Source: JADJPO01 sp963724535 (GTDB taxonomy: Bacteria > Actinomycetota > Actinomycetes > Actinomycetales > Kineosporiaceae). Taken from it: a stretch of 64,000 bases of DNA. The notes beneath the pieces are model-generated. The model did no database searches. It was not told the DNA's origin and worked only from the letters and a program-made list of their open reading frames with translations. Both the position numbers and the translations under genes were made by a program. Positions 63,435 to 64,000 of this stretch are shown here, piece after piece (the first letter of the stretch is position 1; every line of letters starts with the position of its first letter). The stretch is taken from the NCBI GenBank assembly GCA_963724535.1, contig CAVRVD010000001.1, positions 62,001 through 126,000 of the forward strand, in the 5' to 3' direction.

Positions 63435-64000
63435 TCAGGCGCCCTGCCGGTCGGCCTGGCTGAGCCCGGTCAGGCCCGCCCGGCGCGCCCGCGCCACGGC
63501 TGGTCCGATCGCCGCGGCCAGCGCCGCCACGTCGGCCTCGGTGGAGGTCCAGCCCAGGCTGAACCGCAACGCCCCGCGGGCCTGCGACTGCGGTACGCGC
63601 ATCGCCAGCAGCACGTGCGAGGGCTGGGGCACTCCGGCCTGACAGGCCGACCCGGTGGAGCACTCGACGCCCTGGGCGTCGAGCAGGTAGAGCAGGGAGT
63701 CGCCCTCGCAGCCGGGGAAGGTGAAGTGGGCGTTGCCCGGCAGCCGCCCGGCCGGGTTCGGATCGCCGCGCAGGACGGCCTCGGGCACCTGCTCGCCGAC
63801 GGCGCGCACCAGCGCGTCCCGCAGGGTCGCCAGCTCGTCCTTGCCGCTCGTCCTGCCGGCCACCTCGGCGACCGCCAGCTCGGCGGCGATCGCCATCGCC
63901 GCGATGGACGGCGCGTCCAGGGTGCCGGAGCGGATCGAGCGCTCCTGGCCGCCGCCGTGCAGCAACGACTCCAGCTGCAGCCCACGCCGGGCCAGCAGGG
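63435..64000 (-). CDS. Cysteine desulfurase, 5' end cut by the window edge
   Basis: The C-terminal 188 residues of a NifS/IscS-type PLP enzyme. GGGQERSIRSGTLDAPSIAA is the typical region after the PLP lysine, and CSTGSACQAGVPQPSHVLLA contains the sulfur-carrying cysteine in the (S/T)GSAC motif. SLGWTSTEADVAAL is the family end. The N-terminal half with the PLP lysine lies beyond 64000. Next to mnmA on the same strand, it probably supplies persulfide sulfur for tRNA thiolation. Confidence 0.93.
   Translation of the reverse strand, partial: LLARRGLQLESLLHGGGQERSIRSGTLDAPSIAAMAIAAELAVAEVAGRTSGKDELATLRDALVRAVGEQVPEAVLRGDPNPAGRLPGNAHFTFPGCEGDSLLYLLDAQGVECSTGSACQAGVPQPSHVLLAMRVPQSQARGALRFSLGWTSTEADVAALAAAIGPAVARARRAGLTGLSQADRQGA

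Overview
This is high-GC actinobacterial chromosome. Third codon positions are almost all G or C, GTG starts are common, coupled ATGA/GTGA junctions are everywhere, and many genes seem to be read from leaderless transcripts. A conserved actinobacterial core runs on the minus strand: cysteine desulfurase, mnmA, a MetE-like protein, ligA, gatC-gatA-gatB, ilvD, ilvB-ilvN-ilvC, serA, leuB, ilvE and cimA. Accessory plus-strand blocks are set into this core. No rRNA, tRNA, CRISPR array, transposase or phage gene was seen, and the species cannot be named from the sequence alone.

1-18.4 kb is mainly branched-chain amino acid synthesis (cimA, ilvE, leuB, ilvC, ilvN, ilvB, ilvD) with serA and a gamma-glutamyltransferase. 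Both cimA and ilvB are preceded by a small leader peptide rich in branched-chain codons and an intrinsic terminator, so both look controlled by attenuation. Set among them are an ArsR/AHSA1/YCII module, a universal stress protein and a membrane GGDEF-EAL protein whose stop codon overlaps the ilvB promoter.

18.4-25.5 kb holds a cupin, a CbiX-like chelatase, two Gfo/Idh/MocA oxidoreductases (one with an unusual N-terminal extension), an alpha/beta hydrolase, a ThiS/MoaD-like small protein beside a BNR beta-propeller, and a 2-hydroxyacid dehydrogenase. 25.5-32.8 kb is one LacI-controlled sugar operon: PfkB kinase, LacI, FGGY kinase, LacD/YihT-type aldolase and an Rbs/Frc-type ABC importer. Two tandem 12-bp palindromic operators lie directly downstream of a good promoter. 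32.8-34.0 kb is an AbiEi-like/DUF559-like protein bracketed by two related hairpins.

34.0-48.8 kb holds gatCAB, a large AfsR/MalT-like regulator, ligA, a DUF808 membrane protein, and a tightly coupled four-gene operon: sigma factor, internally duplicated unknown protein, DyP-type peroxidase, cytochrome P450. The last is the strongest candidate for an undescribed system. 48.8-56.8 kb holds a DUF2975/HTH pair and a seven-gene coupled operon (CDP-alcohol phosphatidyltransferase, TVP38/TMEM64 protein, FAD disulfide oxidoreductase, YnjB/C/D-like ABC transporter). Its gene content resembles the uncharacterised ydjXYZ-ynj locus of E. coli. 56.8-64 kb holds a VOC protein, sucrose phosphorylase with an operator-like site, arginase, the MetE-like protein, a GNAT protein, mnmA and a partial cysteine desulfurase. 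Several short repeat families recur: a 3x30-bp array at two loci, a 71-bp tandem repeat, paired hairpins, and 18-bp in-frame repeats at gene 3' ends.
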